A stretch of DNA of 64,000 nucleotides. Origin: an uncultured Erythrobacter sp. Lineage in GTDB: Bacteria; Pseudomonadota; Alphaproteobacteria; Sphingomonadales; Sphingomonadaceae. The stretch is taken from the NCBI RefSeq assembly GCF_947497915.1, contig NZ_CANMIJ010000002.1, positions 806,001-870,000 of the forward strand, given 5' to 3'. Both the position numbers and the translations under genes were made by a program. Shown here one piece after another: positions 1 through 8,470 of this stretch. The first letter of the stretch is position 1, and each line of letters begins with the position of its first letter. Below the pieces are notes generated by a model. The model saw only the letters and a program-made list of their open reading frames with translations. It was not told where the DNA came from and did not search any database.

Positions 1-530
1 CGAAGCTCGAATGGCATCTGACCGACGCGATTGGCCGGACATGGCAGGTTGGCACTATCCAATCAGATCGGGTCCTGCCGGAGCGGCTTGATGCGACCTA
101 TATCGGCGAAGACGGCGGCAAGCACCGCCCCGTCATGCTGCACCGCGCGATCTTCGGTTCATACGAGCGGTTTATCGGTATTCTTATCGAGCATTATGCG
201 GGCCGCCTGCCTGTGTGGCTTTCGCCTGTTCAGGCTGTTGTCGCACCAATCGTTTCGGACATTGATGGTTACGCTGAAAATGTCGAAGCGACGCTGACCG
301 CAGCTGGCCTTCGCGTGAAGAGCGATCTTCGCAACGAGAAGATCAATTACAAAGTCCGCGAACACAGCCTCGCAAAGGTTCCGCACATCCTAGTCGTGGG
401 CAAACGCGAGGAAGAAGAAGGCAAAGTCACGATGCGCACATTGGGTGAGAAGGACCAGAGGGTCCTGACACTGGATGAGGCGGTGGCGTTTCTGAACGCG
501 GAAGCAACCCCGCCAGATATGCGCGCCTAG
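1..530 (+). CDS. thrS: Threonyl-tRNA synthetase, C-terminal part (5' truncated by window)
   Basis: The reading frame is open from base 3 to the TAG at 528-530 (about 175 residues). It carries class II synthetase motif 3 context ([14 protein letters not shown], then [17 protein letters not shown]) followed by the HGTP anticodon-binding domain ([39 protein letters not shown]). These are hallmark ThrRS segments. The enzyme charges tRNA-Thr in the cytoplasm. The catalytic core and editing domains lie upstream of the window. The usual GTIQLDF is GTIQSDR here, a mild divergence in the motif. The TSUP gene follows after 19 bases on the same strand. Confidence 0.95.
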   Translation, partial: KLEWHLTDAIGRTWQVGTIQSDRVLPERLDATYIGEDGGKHRPVMLHRAIFGSYERFIGILIEHYAGRLPVWLSPVQAVVAPIVSDIDGYAENVEATLTAAGLRVKSDLRNEKINYKVREHSLAKVPHILVVGKREEEEGKVTMRTLGEKDQRVLTLDEAVAFLNAEATPPDMRA

Positions 531-549
531 GCGGGATTAGCGGGGGCGC

Positions 550-1296
550 ATGGAACTTCTGGCCAGCTACGGCACGGCGCAAATTGCAATTGCGATCATT
601 GCGACCTTCGCTTCCGCGTTCATCCGCGGCATGGCTGGCTTCGGCATGGCCATTGTGCTGGTGCCGGTGCTTGCCTTGGCTCTGACACCGCTCGAAGCTG
701 TGCTCATCATCAATTTCCTCGCGCTGTTTATCGGCCTGAGTGAGCTCAAGATGTTTCTGAAGCACGCAGAGAAATCGGCTTGGGTGATTTGCGGGCTCGT
801 TTTGATAACGACCGCTCCGGGCCTGATGGTTCTGGCGGCGACACCGGCGGATCTTGCGCGTTTTCTGATCGCGCTTGTCGCTTTGTCGGCGTTTCTGCTG
901 ATTCTGCTGCCCACCCGCGAAGCCAAAATGCCGGGAACGGTCACGACTGTTTCAGCGGGCATCGCGAGCGGATTGCTGACAGGTTTTGCAGGTATGCCGG
1001 GGCCGCCCGTCGTGCCGTATTATGTCGGGCGAAAAATCGCGCGAGAGATTGCCAAGGCATCGATGCTGGCGATCTTTACCGTTGCTGCATTTGCAGGGCT
1101 GGTTTCAGGCTATGCGATTGGCGAACTTGAATGGCGCCTATTGTGGCTGGCGCTGTTGCTGTTTCCTGCGGTGCTGATCGGCAATTGGCTGGGCAGCCTC
1201 GCCTTTGGCAAGGTTAGCGATACAGTCTGGCGCAGTTTTGTGGCGTTTGTGCTCGCAGCGGCGGCGATCGCCGCTTTGGTCAAGCTGGTCTACTGA
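550..1296 (+). CDS. TSUP (TauE/SafE) family membrane permease
   Basis: A 248-residue, very hydrophobic protein with about eight predicted membrane segments and the paired internal-repeat look of the TSUP family. The first half has a GMAGFGMAIVLVPVL segment and the second half a matching SGLLTGFAGMPGPPVVPYY segment. Family members export or import sulfite, sulfoacetate or other small organosulfur and organic anions across the inner membrane. No sulfur gene lies nearby, so the substrate cannot be named. It starts 19 bases after thrS and may share its transcript. Confidence 0.85.
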   Translation: MELLASYGTAQIAIAIIATFASAFIRGMAGFGMAIVLVPVLALALTPLEAVLIINFLALFIGLSELKMFLKHAEKSAWVICGLVLITTAPGLMVLAATPADLARFLIALVALSAFLLILLPTREAKMPGTVTTVSAGIASGLLTGFAGMPGPPVVPYYVGRKIAREIAKASMLAIFTVAAFAGLVSGYAIGELEWRLLWLALLLFPAVLIGNWLGSLAFGKVSDTVWRSFVAFVLAAAAIAALVKLVY

Positions 1297-1300
1297 TTGC

Positions 1301-1435
1301 TTAAAGCGGCAGAGGCTGTCCGGCGAGGATCAGCGCGGCTCCGCAGCCCAGCACAATAGCGCTGCGCACAATGTCGATTTGACGAGCGCGGGCGGTTTCG
1401 AACGCGGTTTTGGAAAGAGCAATTGCTTTGGCCAT
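1301..1435 (-). CDS. Small hypothetical protein with one hydrophobic segment (44 aa)
   Basis: An ATG-initiated ORF lies directly downstream of the agmatine deiminase gene on the same strand, ending at TAA (1301-1303). The product starts MAKAIALSKTAFETARARQ, a basic amphipathic N-terminus, followed by a hydrophobic stretch (IVRSAIVLGCGAALILAGQ) that could form a single membrane helix. An in-frame ATG three codons upstream (1442-1444) would give 47 residues. A GAGA sits just before it, so the start is uncertain. I recognise no family. Its position, the fill of an otherwise empty convergent gap and the membrane-helix pattern support a gene, but it may be chance. Confidence 0.45.
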   Translation of the reverse strand: MAKAIALSKTAFETARARQIDIVRSAIVLGCGAALILAGQPLPL

Positions 1436-1470
1436 GGCCAGCATTCTCGCGGCAAAACTCTAACGCGGGG

Positions 1471-2463
1471 TTAAGATGCGTCCCTTGCTGACGGCATTTG
1501 CTGGCTCGCGCAGTGAAAGCCTCCGCCGCCTGCTAACACCGCATCGGCGGGCAATCCTACGGTATCGCGGTCAGGAAAGAGTGCAGCTATCGCAGCAACA
1601 CCTTCTGCATCATGTGGTGAGCCGAATGTCGGTACCGCCACCAGATGCGTGGTGATTGCGAAATTGACATAGCTGGCCGGTTCGAATGCGCCATCACGAG
1701 TGATCCGGCCCGGCGAAGGAATGCGCACGACTTCGACGCCAAATTCGGATGCCCGCTTTGCCGCATTGGCATAGATTGCCGCATTGGGGTCATCCTCGCC
1801 TGTTGCTTCTGGAACGACCAACCGGTTTGGTCCGACAAAGCGCGCGAGATTATCGACATGGCCATCGGTGTGGTCATTGATTAGCCCGTCGCCAAGCCAA
1901 AGCACACGGTCAAATCCGAGCACTTGTTTCAGCTCCGCCTCGATCTTGTCGCGCGACATCGATGGATTGCGGTTGGGGTTAAGCAGGCATTGCTCGGTAG
2001 TCGCGGCGAGGCCTGTTCCATCGCCATCAATTGCGCCGCCTTCGAGGATCATTGATGATGCCGTGAGCTGCAATCCGGCATCACGGGCTAGCTCTGCTCC
2101 GATGCTCTCGTCGCCCGGCATTTCATATTTGCCGCCCCAACCATTGAAGCCAAAACGCCGCGCTGAGCGGGCGTTGCTTTCTTCAACAATCAGCGGCCCG
2201 GTGTCTCTCAGCCAGGCATCGCCGTAAACACGCTGTTCGAGCGTGACTTTGCTGCTGACCAATTTGCGCGCCTGGGCCGCATTGGCCGCGTCTCTTACGA
2301 GCAGGCGCACCTCTTGGCCGCTATCCGCAACCGCGCTGGCAAAATCAGCGACCTGTTTTTGAGCGGCTTCCAGAAAGCCCGGCCATTCATCGGCCAGATG
2401 CGGAAAGCCGATCCACAGCCAGTCCTGAGGTGCCCATTCGGGCGGCATCAAAACATGGGCCAT
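1471..2463 (-). CDS. aguA: Agmatine deiminase / peptidyl-arginine deiminase family protein
   Basis: 330 residues of the guanidine-group-modifying fold. Visible family motifs are GDAWLRDTGP (81-90, substrate-binding Asp), EGGAIDGDG (141-149), HTDGHVDN (198-205, catalytic His) and GGGGFHCASQQMP near the C-terminus with nucleophile Cys318. The reaction is agmatine to N-carbamoylputrescine plus ammonia, a step from arginine to putrescine. No N-carbamoylputrescine amidohydrolase (AguB) gene is adjacent, although the two are often paired. The protein is slightly shorter than typical AguA (about 340-370). The M28 peptidase gene lies 32 bases upstream on the same strand, so co-transcription is possible. 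Confidence 0.88.
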   Translation of the reverse strand: MAHVLMPPEWAPQDWLWIGFPHLADEWPGFLEAAQKQVADFASAVADSGQEVRLLVRDAANAAQARKLVSSKVTLEQRVYGDAWLRDTGPLIVEESNARSARRFGFNGWGGKYEMPGDESIGAELARDAGLQLTASSMILEGGAIDGDGTGLAATTEQCLLNPNRNPSMSRDKIEAELKQVLGFDRVLWLGDGLINDHTDGHVDNLARFVGPNRLVVPEATGEDDPNAAIYANAAKRASEFGVEVVRIPSPGRITRDGAFEPASYVNFAITTHLVAVPTFGSPHDAEGVAAIAALFPDRDTVGLPADAVLAGGGGFHCASQQMPSARDAS

Positions 2464-2495
2464 AGACCGGCTTTCGCAATTCGTGTCAGCGCCGC

Positions 2496-4199
2496 TTAGC
2501 AGCCCTGATCTGAGCTCGCGCAGCTTTCATCGCGGATGGCGCGGAATTCATCGCCATCGTTCCAGTTTGGCCAGCTGGTGCTTGCTGCCATGCTGCGCCC
2601 GATGCGGTAGAACAGTTGGAGGTCGGCCATAACGCCGGCCCAGTCCCACTCTTCGTTGAACTCGTCTTTCGGGCCGTGATACCGGTTTTCGGTGTAGTCT
2701 GCCGCGACGGCTGCACCCGCTTCGGTGCCGCCTTCGATCAGGTCTTCACCGCCATCGATATACAGCATCGGAACGCCTTGTTTGGCGAACGCGAAGTGGT
2801 CCGAACGGTAATAGTAACCGGCTTCGGGTTTCGGGTTGGCAGTGGCAACGCGGCCATCGGCCTCAAGCGCGGCATTCATAAACCAATCAAGCTGTGATTT
2901 GCCGGGGCCAACCACGGTGACGTCTTTCGCTGGGCCAGCAACCTGGAACGCATCCATGTTGATGCCACCAACGGTCTGGTCGAGCGGGAAGACCGGGTTC
3001 GATGCGTAGTAATACGCGCCGAGAAGTCCGGATTCCTCGGCAGTCACCGCAAGGAACACGAGGCTGCGGCGCGGCGCGCCCGCTTTGGCATGCGCCTCGG
3101 CCAGAGCGACAAGCGCAGCGGTGCCGGTCGCATTGTCGACAGCGCCGTTGCAAATATCATCGCCATCAGGCGCAGGCTTACACCGGCCAAGGTGATCCCA
3201 GTGCGCGGTGTGTAGCACATACTCTTCGGGAGCTTCGCTGCCCGGAAGCACGCCAATCACGTTTTGCGATGTGAAAGTGCGCATATCGTTTTCAAAGCTT
3301 GTCGATGCGGTCATACCAAGATCGACAGCGGTGAAGCCCTCTTTCTTCGCAGCAGCCGTCAACTCTTCCAAATCTTGTCCTGAAGCGGCGAGAATTTCGC
3401 TGGCGACTTCTTTTTGGACCCAGCCATTCATTGTCGTCAGCGCAGGCGGATTGTCACCGCGCGCGGCGTATGCCTGCGGGCCAGACCAGCTCGATTCGAC
3501 CACATTCCAGCCATAGCTGGCAGGCGCTGTGTCGTGCACGATCAATGCGCCCGCTGCGCCCTGACGCGCGGCTTCTTCGTATTTGTATGTCCAACGGCCA
3601 TAAAACGTCATCGCCTTGCCATTGAATGTCCCGTCGAGGCCGTCGGTTTCGTAGTCGGGATCGTTGACGAGGATGACCACGGTTTTGCCCGTTACATCCA
3701 CGCCTTCGTAATCGTTCCACCCGCGCTCGGGGGCGTTGATGCCGTATCCGACAAACACCAGATCGCTGTTGGCGAGCTGTGTGCGGGCTTCCTCTTTATA
3801 GGTGACGCCAACCCATTCAGCGCCGAAATCGTAGACGAGATCGGTTTCGCCGTTGGTGATGGTGAGCGGCGCAAAGTTCTTACCGGTAATCTCTACAAGC
3901 GGAACTTCCTGTACCCAGCTATCACCGTTGCCCGGCTGCAGCCCGGCCGCCTCGAAACGTTCTGTCAGCAACGCGACGGTTTTTTCCTCGCCCGGTGTGC
4001 CCGGCATGCGACCTTCAAATTCATCGCTCGACAGCTCACGCGTGATGTCGATCATGGTGGCCTCGGAAAGCTCGCCTGCTTCAACTTCTGGAATGTCGAG
4101 GTCGGGGGCAATCTCGCCGCCCATCATCATGCCGTCACATGCCGCAAGCGTCAGTGCGCCTGCAACAAGGCCGGTCAGGGCGCTCATGCGTTTCATCAT
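2496..4199 (-). CDS. Secreted lipoprotein M28 family metallopeptidase with PA domain
   Basis: 567 residues. A basic start and hydrophobic stretch end in a lipobox, LAAC, with Cys21 as the lipidation site, so it is probably anchored in the outer membrane. Residues about 120-290 look like a protease-associated (PA) domain. The catalytic domain has the di-zinc M28 ligand set: H333 in HTAHWDH, D355 in GAVDNATG, E388/E389 in TAEES, D416 and H468 in RSDHFAF. Such enzymes are aminopeptidases releasing N-terminal residues from peptides in the periplasm or outside the cell. The C-terminus has two Cys pairs' worth of residues (ESCASSDQGC). It is divergent from glnE. Confidence 0.88.
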   Translation of the reverse strand: MMKRMSALTGLVAGALTLAACDGMMMGGEIAPDLDIPEVEAGELSEATMIDITRELSSDEFEGRMPGTPGEEKTVALLTERFEAAGLQPGNGDSWVQEVPLVEITGKNFAPLTITNGETDLVYDFGAEWVGVTYKEEARTQLANSDLVFVGYGINAPERGWNDYEGVDVTGKTVVILVNDPDYETDGLDGTFNGKAMTFYGRWTYKYEEAARQGAAGALIVHDTAPASYGWNVVESSWSGPQAYAARGDNPPALTTMNGWVQKEVASEILAASGQDLEELTAAAKKEGFTAVDLGMTASTSFENDMRTFTSQNVIGVLPGSEAPEEYVLHTAHWDHLGRCKPAPDGDDICNGAVDNATGTAALVALAEAHAKAGAPRRSLVFLAVTAEESGLLGAYYYASNPVFPLDQTVGGINMDAFQVAGPAKDVTVVGPGKSQLDWFMNAALEADGRVATANPKPEAGYYYRSDHFAFAKQGVPMLYIDGGEDLIEGGTEAGAAVAADYTENRYHGPKDEFNEEWDWAGVMADLQLFYRIGRSMAASTSWPNWNDGDEFRAIRDESCASSDQGC

Positions 4200-4232
4200 C
4201 GGGGTAGTCCTCTCGTCTTAAATAGTCAGGCG

Positions 4233-4269
4233 CCTCTCTTGCAGAGCATCGGGGGCACTGCAAGAGAGG
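4233..4269. promoter_or_regulatory. Perfect 12-bp inverted repeat covering the glnE ribosome-binding site
   Basis: CCTCTCTTGCAG (4233-4244) and its exact complement CTGCAAGAGAGG (4258-4269) are separated by 13 bases. The right arm contains the only good Shine-Dalgarno match for glnE (GAGAGGG, 4264-4270, ATG at 4275). In the plus-strand RNA the site would be paired, so folding could block translation. In the minus-strand RNA the hairpin lies in the M28 gene leader, well away from its own GAGAGGA site. There is no T-run, so it is not a standard terminator. A protein operator is an alternative. Confidence 0.6.
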
Positions 4270-4274
4270 GCAGG

Positions 4275-7037
4275 ATGACTGCGGACGTACAACCAGACTG
4301 GATTGATGCGCTGAACCGGGCGGAGGCGCATGCGCCGTTTCTTGCGCGTGCGCTGGAAAAACAGGCCGAATTGCGCGCTCTTCTGGCCAAGGGGGACGCG
4401 GATGGCGCTTTTGCATGGGCGCGGGCGCGCGGTGCGCATGATGATGTGGGCGTTGGCTTGCGCAGGGAGCGACTGGCGCTGGCTGCGACAGTTGCAATTG
4501 GCGATCTGGCGGGTGCGTTTCCTCTTTCGAAGGTTGTCGGTGAGCTAAGCAATTTCGCGGACCGGGCTTTGGACACGGCAATCCGCACGGCGATGAATGA
4601 ACGCGCAGGCGTGGGAGAGCCGGACGGCTTTATCGCGCTCGCATTGGGCAAACAGGGATCGGGTGAGCTTAATTACTCGTCCGATATTGATCCCATCCTG
4701 CTTTATGATCCGGCAACGTTAAGGCGCCGCGAGAGCGATGATCCCGGCGACGCCGCACAACGATACGCGCGCCGGATCGTTAAATTGCTCGGTGAGAATA
4801 CGGCAGAAGGATATGTGCAGCGTGTCGATCTGCGGCTGCGCCCTGCAAGCGAGATCAGCCCGATGGCGGTGCCGGTTGGATCAGCGCAGGCGCATTATCA
4901 AGGGGCGGCGCTGGCATGGGAACGCGCGGCCTTTATCCGCGCAAGAGCGGCTGCGGGCGATGTTTCGTCGGGCGAGACGTTCCTCGATACGATACGACCA
5001 TTCGTCTGGCGCAGCGCGCTGGATTTCGGCGCGATTGAGGAGATTCGCGCGCTGACTTTGCGAATTCGAGAAAGCTACGATGGCCCGGTGCGACCCGGCC
5101 CCGGATTTGATGTAAAGCGCGGGCGCGGCGGCATTCGCGAGATCGAATTTTTCACGCAAACGCATCAACTGATCCATGGCGGCCGCGATCACAGTTTGCG
5201 CGTCAGAGGCACCCGCGCTGCGCTCAATGCGCTTGCCGCATCGGGACGGATCGAAGCGGATCACGCACAAATATTGGGCGAGGGGTATGACCGGCTCCGT
5301 ATGATCGAGCACCGGCTGCAAATGGTGAATGATCGCCAAACCCATTCGCTTCCCGAAGGCGCGGCGCTCGACAATGTGGCGAAGCTCGATGGGCTGGCAG
5401 ATGGTGCGGCGCTGGTTGCGGAGCTGACCGAACTGTCGGATCGGATTGGCCAGATTTACGAAGGCCTGATCGGACAGGCTGCGCCAGTCACAGCCCCTAT
5501 CCCAGAGCAAAGCGATCTCGCACGGCAGCTCGCTGCGCAAGGCTTCGCCGATCCTGATGCTTTGGCAAAGCGGATCGACGGCTGGCGGGATGGCCGCTTT
5601 GCATCGCTCCGATCCGAAGCGGCTATGGAGGCGTTTGACCGGCTGCTTCCGACCTTGCTTGAGGCGATGGCAGCAAGCGATGATCCCGAATTGGCGATCA
5701 CGCGCTGGGAAGGGGTGCTTGAACGCGCTGCCTCTGCTGTGACATTGTTCCGGCTGCTCGCTGCTGAGCCAGATGTGCTGGGCCGGCTTGTGGCCACGTT
5801 GACACTAACTCGGACTTTGTCGGATGAGCTCGCGCGGCGACCTGACTTGCTCGACACGCTGTTAGATCAAAGCGCGCTTGAACTGCCGGGATCGGTTGAG
5901 GAGATAGTAGACCGCATCGGTCAAGCGGCGATCCGCCCTGATTATGAAGCGATGCTTGATGCGATCCGTTCCGTGACAGGTGACATCCGGTTTGCGCTGG
6001 GTGTGCAATTGATCGAAGGGATGAGTGATCCGATTGATATTGCGCGCGCTCTATCGCGCACTGCCGAGGCGGGTTTGCGCGTGGCGATGCGTGAAACGGA
6101 GGGTGATTTCACCCGCGTTCACGGCCTGATCGACGGCGGAGAACTGCTAGTGCTCGGCCTTGGCAGGCTAGGCGGCGGTGCGCTGACTCACGCCTCTGAT
6201 CTCGACATTGTCTATTTGTTCACCGGCGAATTTAGCGCGCGATCAGACGGCCCTCGCCCGCTAGGCGCGACGCAATATTTCAACCGTTTGGCAAGCCGGG
6301 TCAGCGCGGCGCTTTCTGTGCCGACAGCGCAGGGCGCGCTGTACGATGTTGACACGCGCCTTCGGCCTCAAGGGGCTCAGGGGCCCCTTGCGGTGAGCTG
6401 CGATGCCTTCGCCAAGTATCAACGCGAAACGGCATGGACATGGGAACATATGGCGCTGGCCCGTGCCCGTGTTTTAACAGGATCAGACGCAGCGCGCGGT
6501 GACCTTGAGGGGCTGTTGGAAGAGGTTCTGCAAAGCAAGCGTGATCATGCGCAATTGCAAGAAGCCGTGCGATCAATGCGCGCCGAGATGGCGAAGCACA
6601 AACATCCGCGCGGGCCGCTCGATGTAAAACTGAGGCGCGGCGGTTTGGTCGACCTGGAATTTGCTGTGCACTACCTTCAGTTGAAGGGGCGGATGAAGGA
6701 TGGCTCCGTGCTCGTCGATCCGCATCCCGGCGCGTTTGATCCTGATCTTGGCACCGCGGTGAGGGCATTGATTGCCGCTGATCTCCTGCCTGCTGAAATC
6801 GCCCCAGCGCATGATGTGATGACACGGGCGCTGGTGGCTGGCCGCTTGCTTGCTCCTGATACGATGGAGCCTTCTGCGAGCGCAGCCAAAGCTTTGGCGC
6901 GGGCCTGCGGCGAGCAGAGCTTTACTGGATTGCTTGGCGCGCTGGATGAAGCGCGCCGCGAGGTTGCAAAGGTTTGGAACGCGATCTTCGGTGAAGCGCT
7001 ATCTCTCAAAGATACAAGTTATGATGGAATGGAGTGA
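4275..7037 (+). CDS. glnE: Bifunctional glutamine synthetase adenylyltransferase / adenylyl-removing enzyme
   Basis: 920 residues, normal for GlnE. The start is set at ATG 4275 because of the GAGAGGG site upstream; the frame is open further upstream but runs through the leader and the divergent gene. Two nucleotidyltransferase modules are visible. The N-terminal one carries GKQGSGELNYSSDIDPILLYD-type residues (about 125-145, deadenylylation). The C-terminal one carries GLGRLGGG with SDLDIVYLF (about 625-648, adenylylation). GlnE adds or removes AMP on glutamine synthetase in response to PII and glutamine. gltBD elsewhere in the window belong to the same ammonia-assimilation network. bcp follows after 3 bases. 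Confidence 0.97.
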   Translation: MTADVQPDWIDALNRAEAHAPFLARALEKQAELRALLAKGDADGAFAWARARGAHDDVGVGLRRERLALAATVAIGDLAGAFPLSKVVGELSNFADRALDTAIRTAMNERAGVGEPDGFIALALGKQGSGELNYSSDIDPILLYDPATLRRRESDDPGDAAQRYARRIVKLLGENTAEGYVQRVDLRLRPASEISPMAVPVGSAQAHYQGAALAWERAAFIRARAAAGDVSSGETFLDTIRPFVWRSALDFGAIEEIRALTLRIRESYDGPVRPGPGFDVKRGRGGIREIEFFTQTHQLIHGGRDHSLRVRGTRAALNALAASGRIEADHAQILGEGYDRLRMIEHRLQMVNDRQTHSLPEGAALDNVAKLDGLADGAALVAELTELSDRIGQIYEGLIGQAAPVTAPIPEQSDLARQLAAQGFADPDALAKRIDGWRDGRFASLRSEAAMEAFDRLLPTLLEAMAASDDPELAITRWEGVLERAASAVTLFRLLAAEPDVLGRLVATLTLTRTLSDELARRPDLLDTLLDQSALELPGSVEEIVDRIGQAAIRPDYEAMLDAIRSVTGDIRFALGVQLIEGMSDPIDIARALSRTAEAGLRVAMRETEGDFTRVHGLIDGGELLVLGLGRLGGGALTHASDLDIVYLFTGEFSARSDGPRPLGATQYFNRLASRVSAALSVPTAQGALYDVDTRLRPQGAQGPLAVSCDAFAKYQRETAWTWEHMALARARVLTGSDAARGDLEGLLEEVLQSKRDHAQLQEAVRSMRAEMAKHKHPRGPLDVKLRRGGLVDLEFAVHYLQLKGRMKDGSVLVDPHPGAFDPDLGTAVRALIAADLLPAEIAPAHDVMTRALVAGRLLAPDTMEPSASAAKALARACGEQSFTGLLGALDEARREVAKVWNAIFGEALSLKDTSYDGME

Positions 7038-7040
7038 AGC

Positions 7041-7514
7041 ATGAGTGATTTTCCCGCAGTTGGCGATGCAATGCCCGATATCGAAATGGGCACCCCAGAA
7101 GGCGGCACCGTCAAAACGTCCGATTTCAAAGGCAAAAAGCTGGTCGTGTTCTTCTATCCAAAGGACAACACGCCGGGCTGCACAACCGAAGCGAAGGACT
7201 TCACCGCGTTGAAAGCTGACTTTGATGCGGCGGGCACTGAATTGCTTGGCGTGAGTAAGTGCAGCGCGAAAAAGCACCAGAACTTTATCGCCAAACATGA
7301 CCTGACAACGGCTCTGGCGACAGACGCGGAAGAAGGCGGATTGTCCGACACGCTCGGCATCTGGACGGAAAAGCAGATGTACGGAAAGACGTATATGGGC
7401 ATGGTCCGCTCAACCTATCTGGTCGGTGTCGATGGCAACATCGCGCAGGTGTGGAACAAGGTGAAAGTCAAAGGCCACGCCGAAGAGGTACTGGCCGCTG
7501 CAAAGGCGCTGTGA
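7041..7514 (+). CDS. bcp: Peroxiredoxin of the Bcp/PrxQ class with non-canonical resolving cysteine
   Basis: 157 residues with the thioredoxin-fold peroxiredoxin pattern VVFFYPKDNTPGCTTEAKDF. Cys47 is the peroxidatic cysteine. It reduces hydrogen peroxide and organic hydroperoxides with thioredoxin. Classical Bcp has its resolving Cys five residues later; that position is Lys52 here. The only other cysteine is Cys74 in GVSKCSAKKH, in the helix used for resolution by some PrxQ and Tpx proteins. The enzyme may therefore be of the alpha-3-resolving type or 1-Cys. It sits 3 bases after glnE and 8 before the DUF455 gene, forming a likely operon. Confidence 0.92.
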   Translation: MSDFPAVGDAMPDIEMGTPEGGTVKTSDFKGKKLVVFFYPKDNTPGCTTEAKDFTALKADFDAAGTELLGVSKCSAKKHQNFIAKHDLTTALATDAEEGGLSDTLGIWTEKQMYGKTYMGMVRSTYLVGVDGNIAQVWNKVKVKGHAEEVLAAAKAL

Positions 7515-7522
7515 CTTAAACC

Positions 7523-8314
7523 ATGCAAAGCCTCTCTTCCGCCATTCACGCAGCATTGATGACTGCTGATCCGCGCGCCAAATGCTTCGCCGCACGCGAT
7601 GTTGCGCGGCGTTGGCGGCGGGGTGATTTGGGTTGGCGGTTTGACGTCACGATGCCGGAATACCCTGCGCGTCCCGATGCACCCGAACTGCTCGACCCCA
7701 AGAAAATGCCCAAGCGGGGTAAGTTCGGATCCGAGCGCGCTCGCATCGCATTGTGGCATTCGTTGGCGCATATCGAATTCGTCGCGATTGATCTCGCGCT
7801 GGATATGGCGGGCCGTTTTGGAGAGGAAATGGGCGAAGAGTTTGTCGCGGACTTTCTGTATGTGGCCGCGGACGAGGCGATGCATTTCGCGCTGCTCGAC
7901 AGAAAGTTGAAAACCCTCGGCAGTCATTACGGTGCACTGCCCGCGCATGGCGGGCTTTGGGAAGCAGCCCATTCAACCCGGCATGACGTCGCTGCGCGGC
8001 TGGCGATTGTGCCCATGGTGCTGGAGGCACGCGGACTTGACGTCACGCCTGCAACTTTGGAGCGGGTGCAGGGCGCAGGTGATGAGCACGGTGCAAAAAT
8101 ACTAAGCCGTATTCTTGACGATGAAATTCGCCATGTCGGATTCGGCACCAAACACTTTCTGCGATGCGCGCAAACCCACGGAAATCCGCCAGAATCGATG
8201 TGGCAATCGCTGGTCCAACAGTACTTTAGAGGGGCGGTTAAGCCGCCATTCAACGACTCAGCCCGTCTTGCAGCCGGTTTATCGCGGGAATTCTACGCGG
8301 AAGTTGCTCTTTAA
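7523..8314 (+). CDS. DUF455 family ferritin-like protein
   Basis: 263 residues with the DUF455 signature: WHSLAHIEFVAIDLALDMAG (two adjacent His/Glu helices), FVADFLYVAADEAMHFALLD (an E/D..H pair), VLEARGLDVTP, and DDEIRHVGFGTKHF near residue 205. The E..H pairs in four helices resemble the metal-binding bundle of ferritin-like proteins. No biochemical function is established for the family as far as I know. It is the third gene of the glnE-bcp cluster, which may hint at redox or metal chemistry, but that is inference. Confidence 0.85.
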   Translation: MQSLSSAIHAALMTADPRAKCFAARDVARRWRRGDLGWRFDVTMPEYPARPDAPELLDPKKMPKRGKFGSERARIALWHSLAHIEFVAIDLALDMAGRFGEEMGEEFVADFLYVAADEAMHFALLDRKLKTLGSHYGALPAHGGLWEAAHSTRHDVAARLAIVPMVLEARGLDVTPATLERVQGAGDEHGAKILSRILDDEIRHVGFGTKHFLRCAQTHGNPPESMWQSLVQQYFRGAVKPPFNDSARLAAGLSREFYAEVAL

Positions 8315-8470
8315 GATTTCGGCCCGATAACTCGCTTCACACAAGTTTTTACAGGCCTCTCGCCGGTTTAAACGAACACCGTTTCGCGGAACGCAGCGAC
8401 AAAGACTGTCAGCAAACAGGTGATACGAGTTGAGTTAAAGCGTCCATGAGGCGCGAAGGACCGGGTTAGT

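Noticed and set aside
3414..4274. Upstream extension of the glnE frame to 3414
   Set aside because: It would run through the divergent M28 gene and its leader with no conserved sequence; a ribosome site occurs only before ATG 4275.
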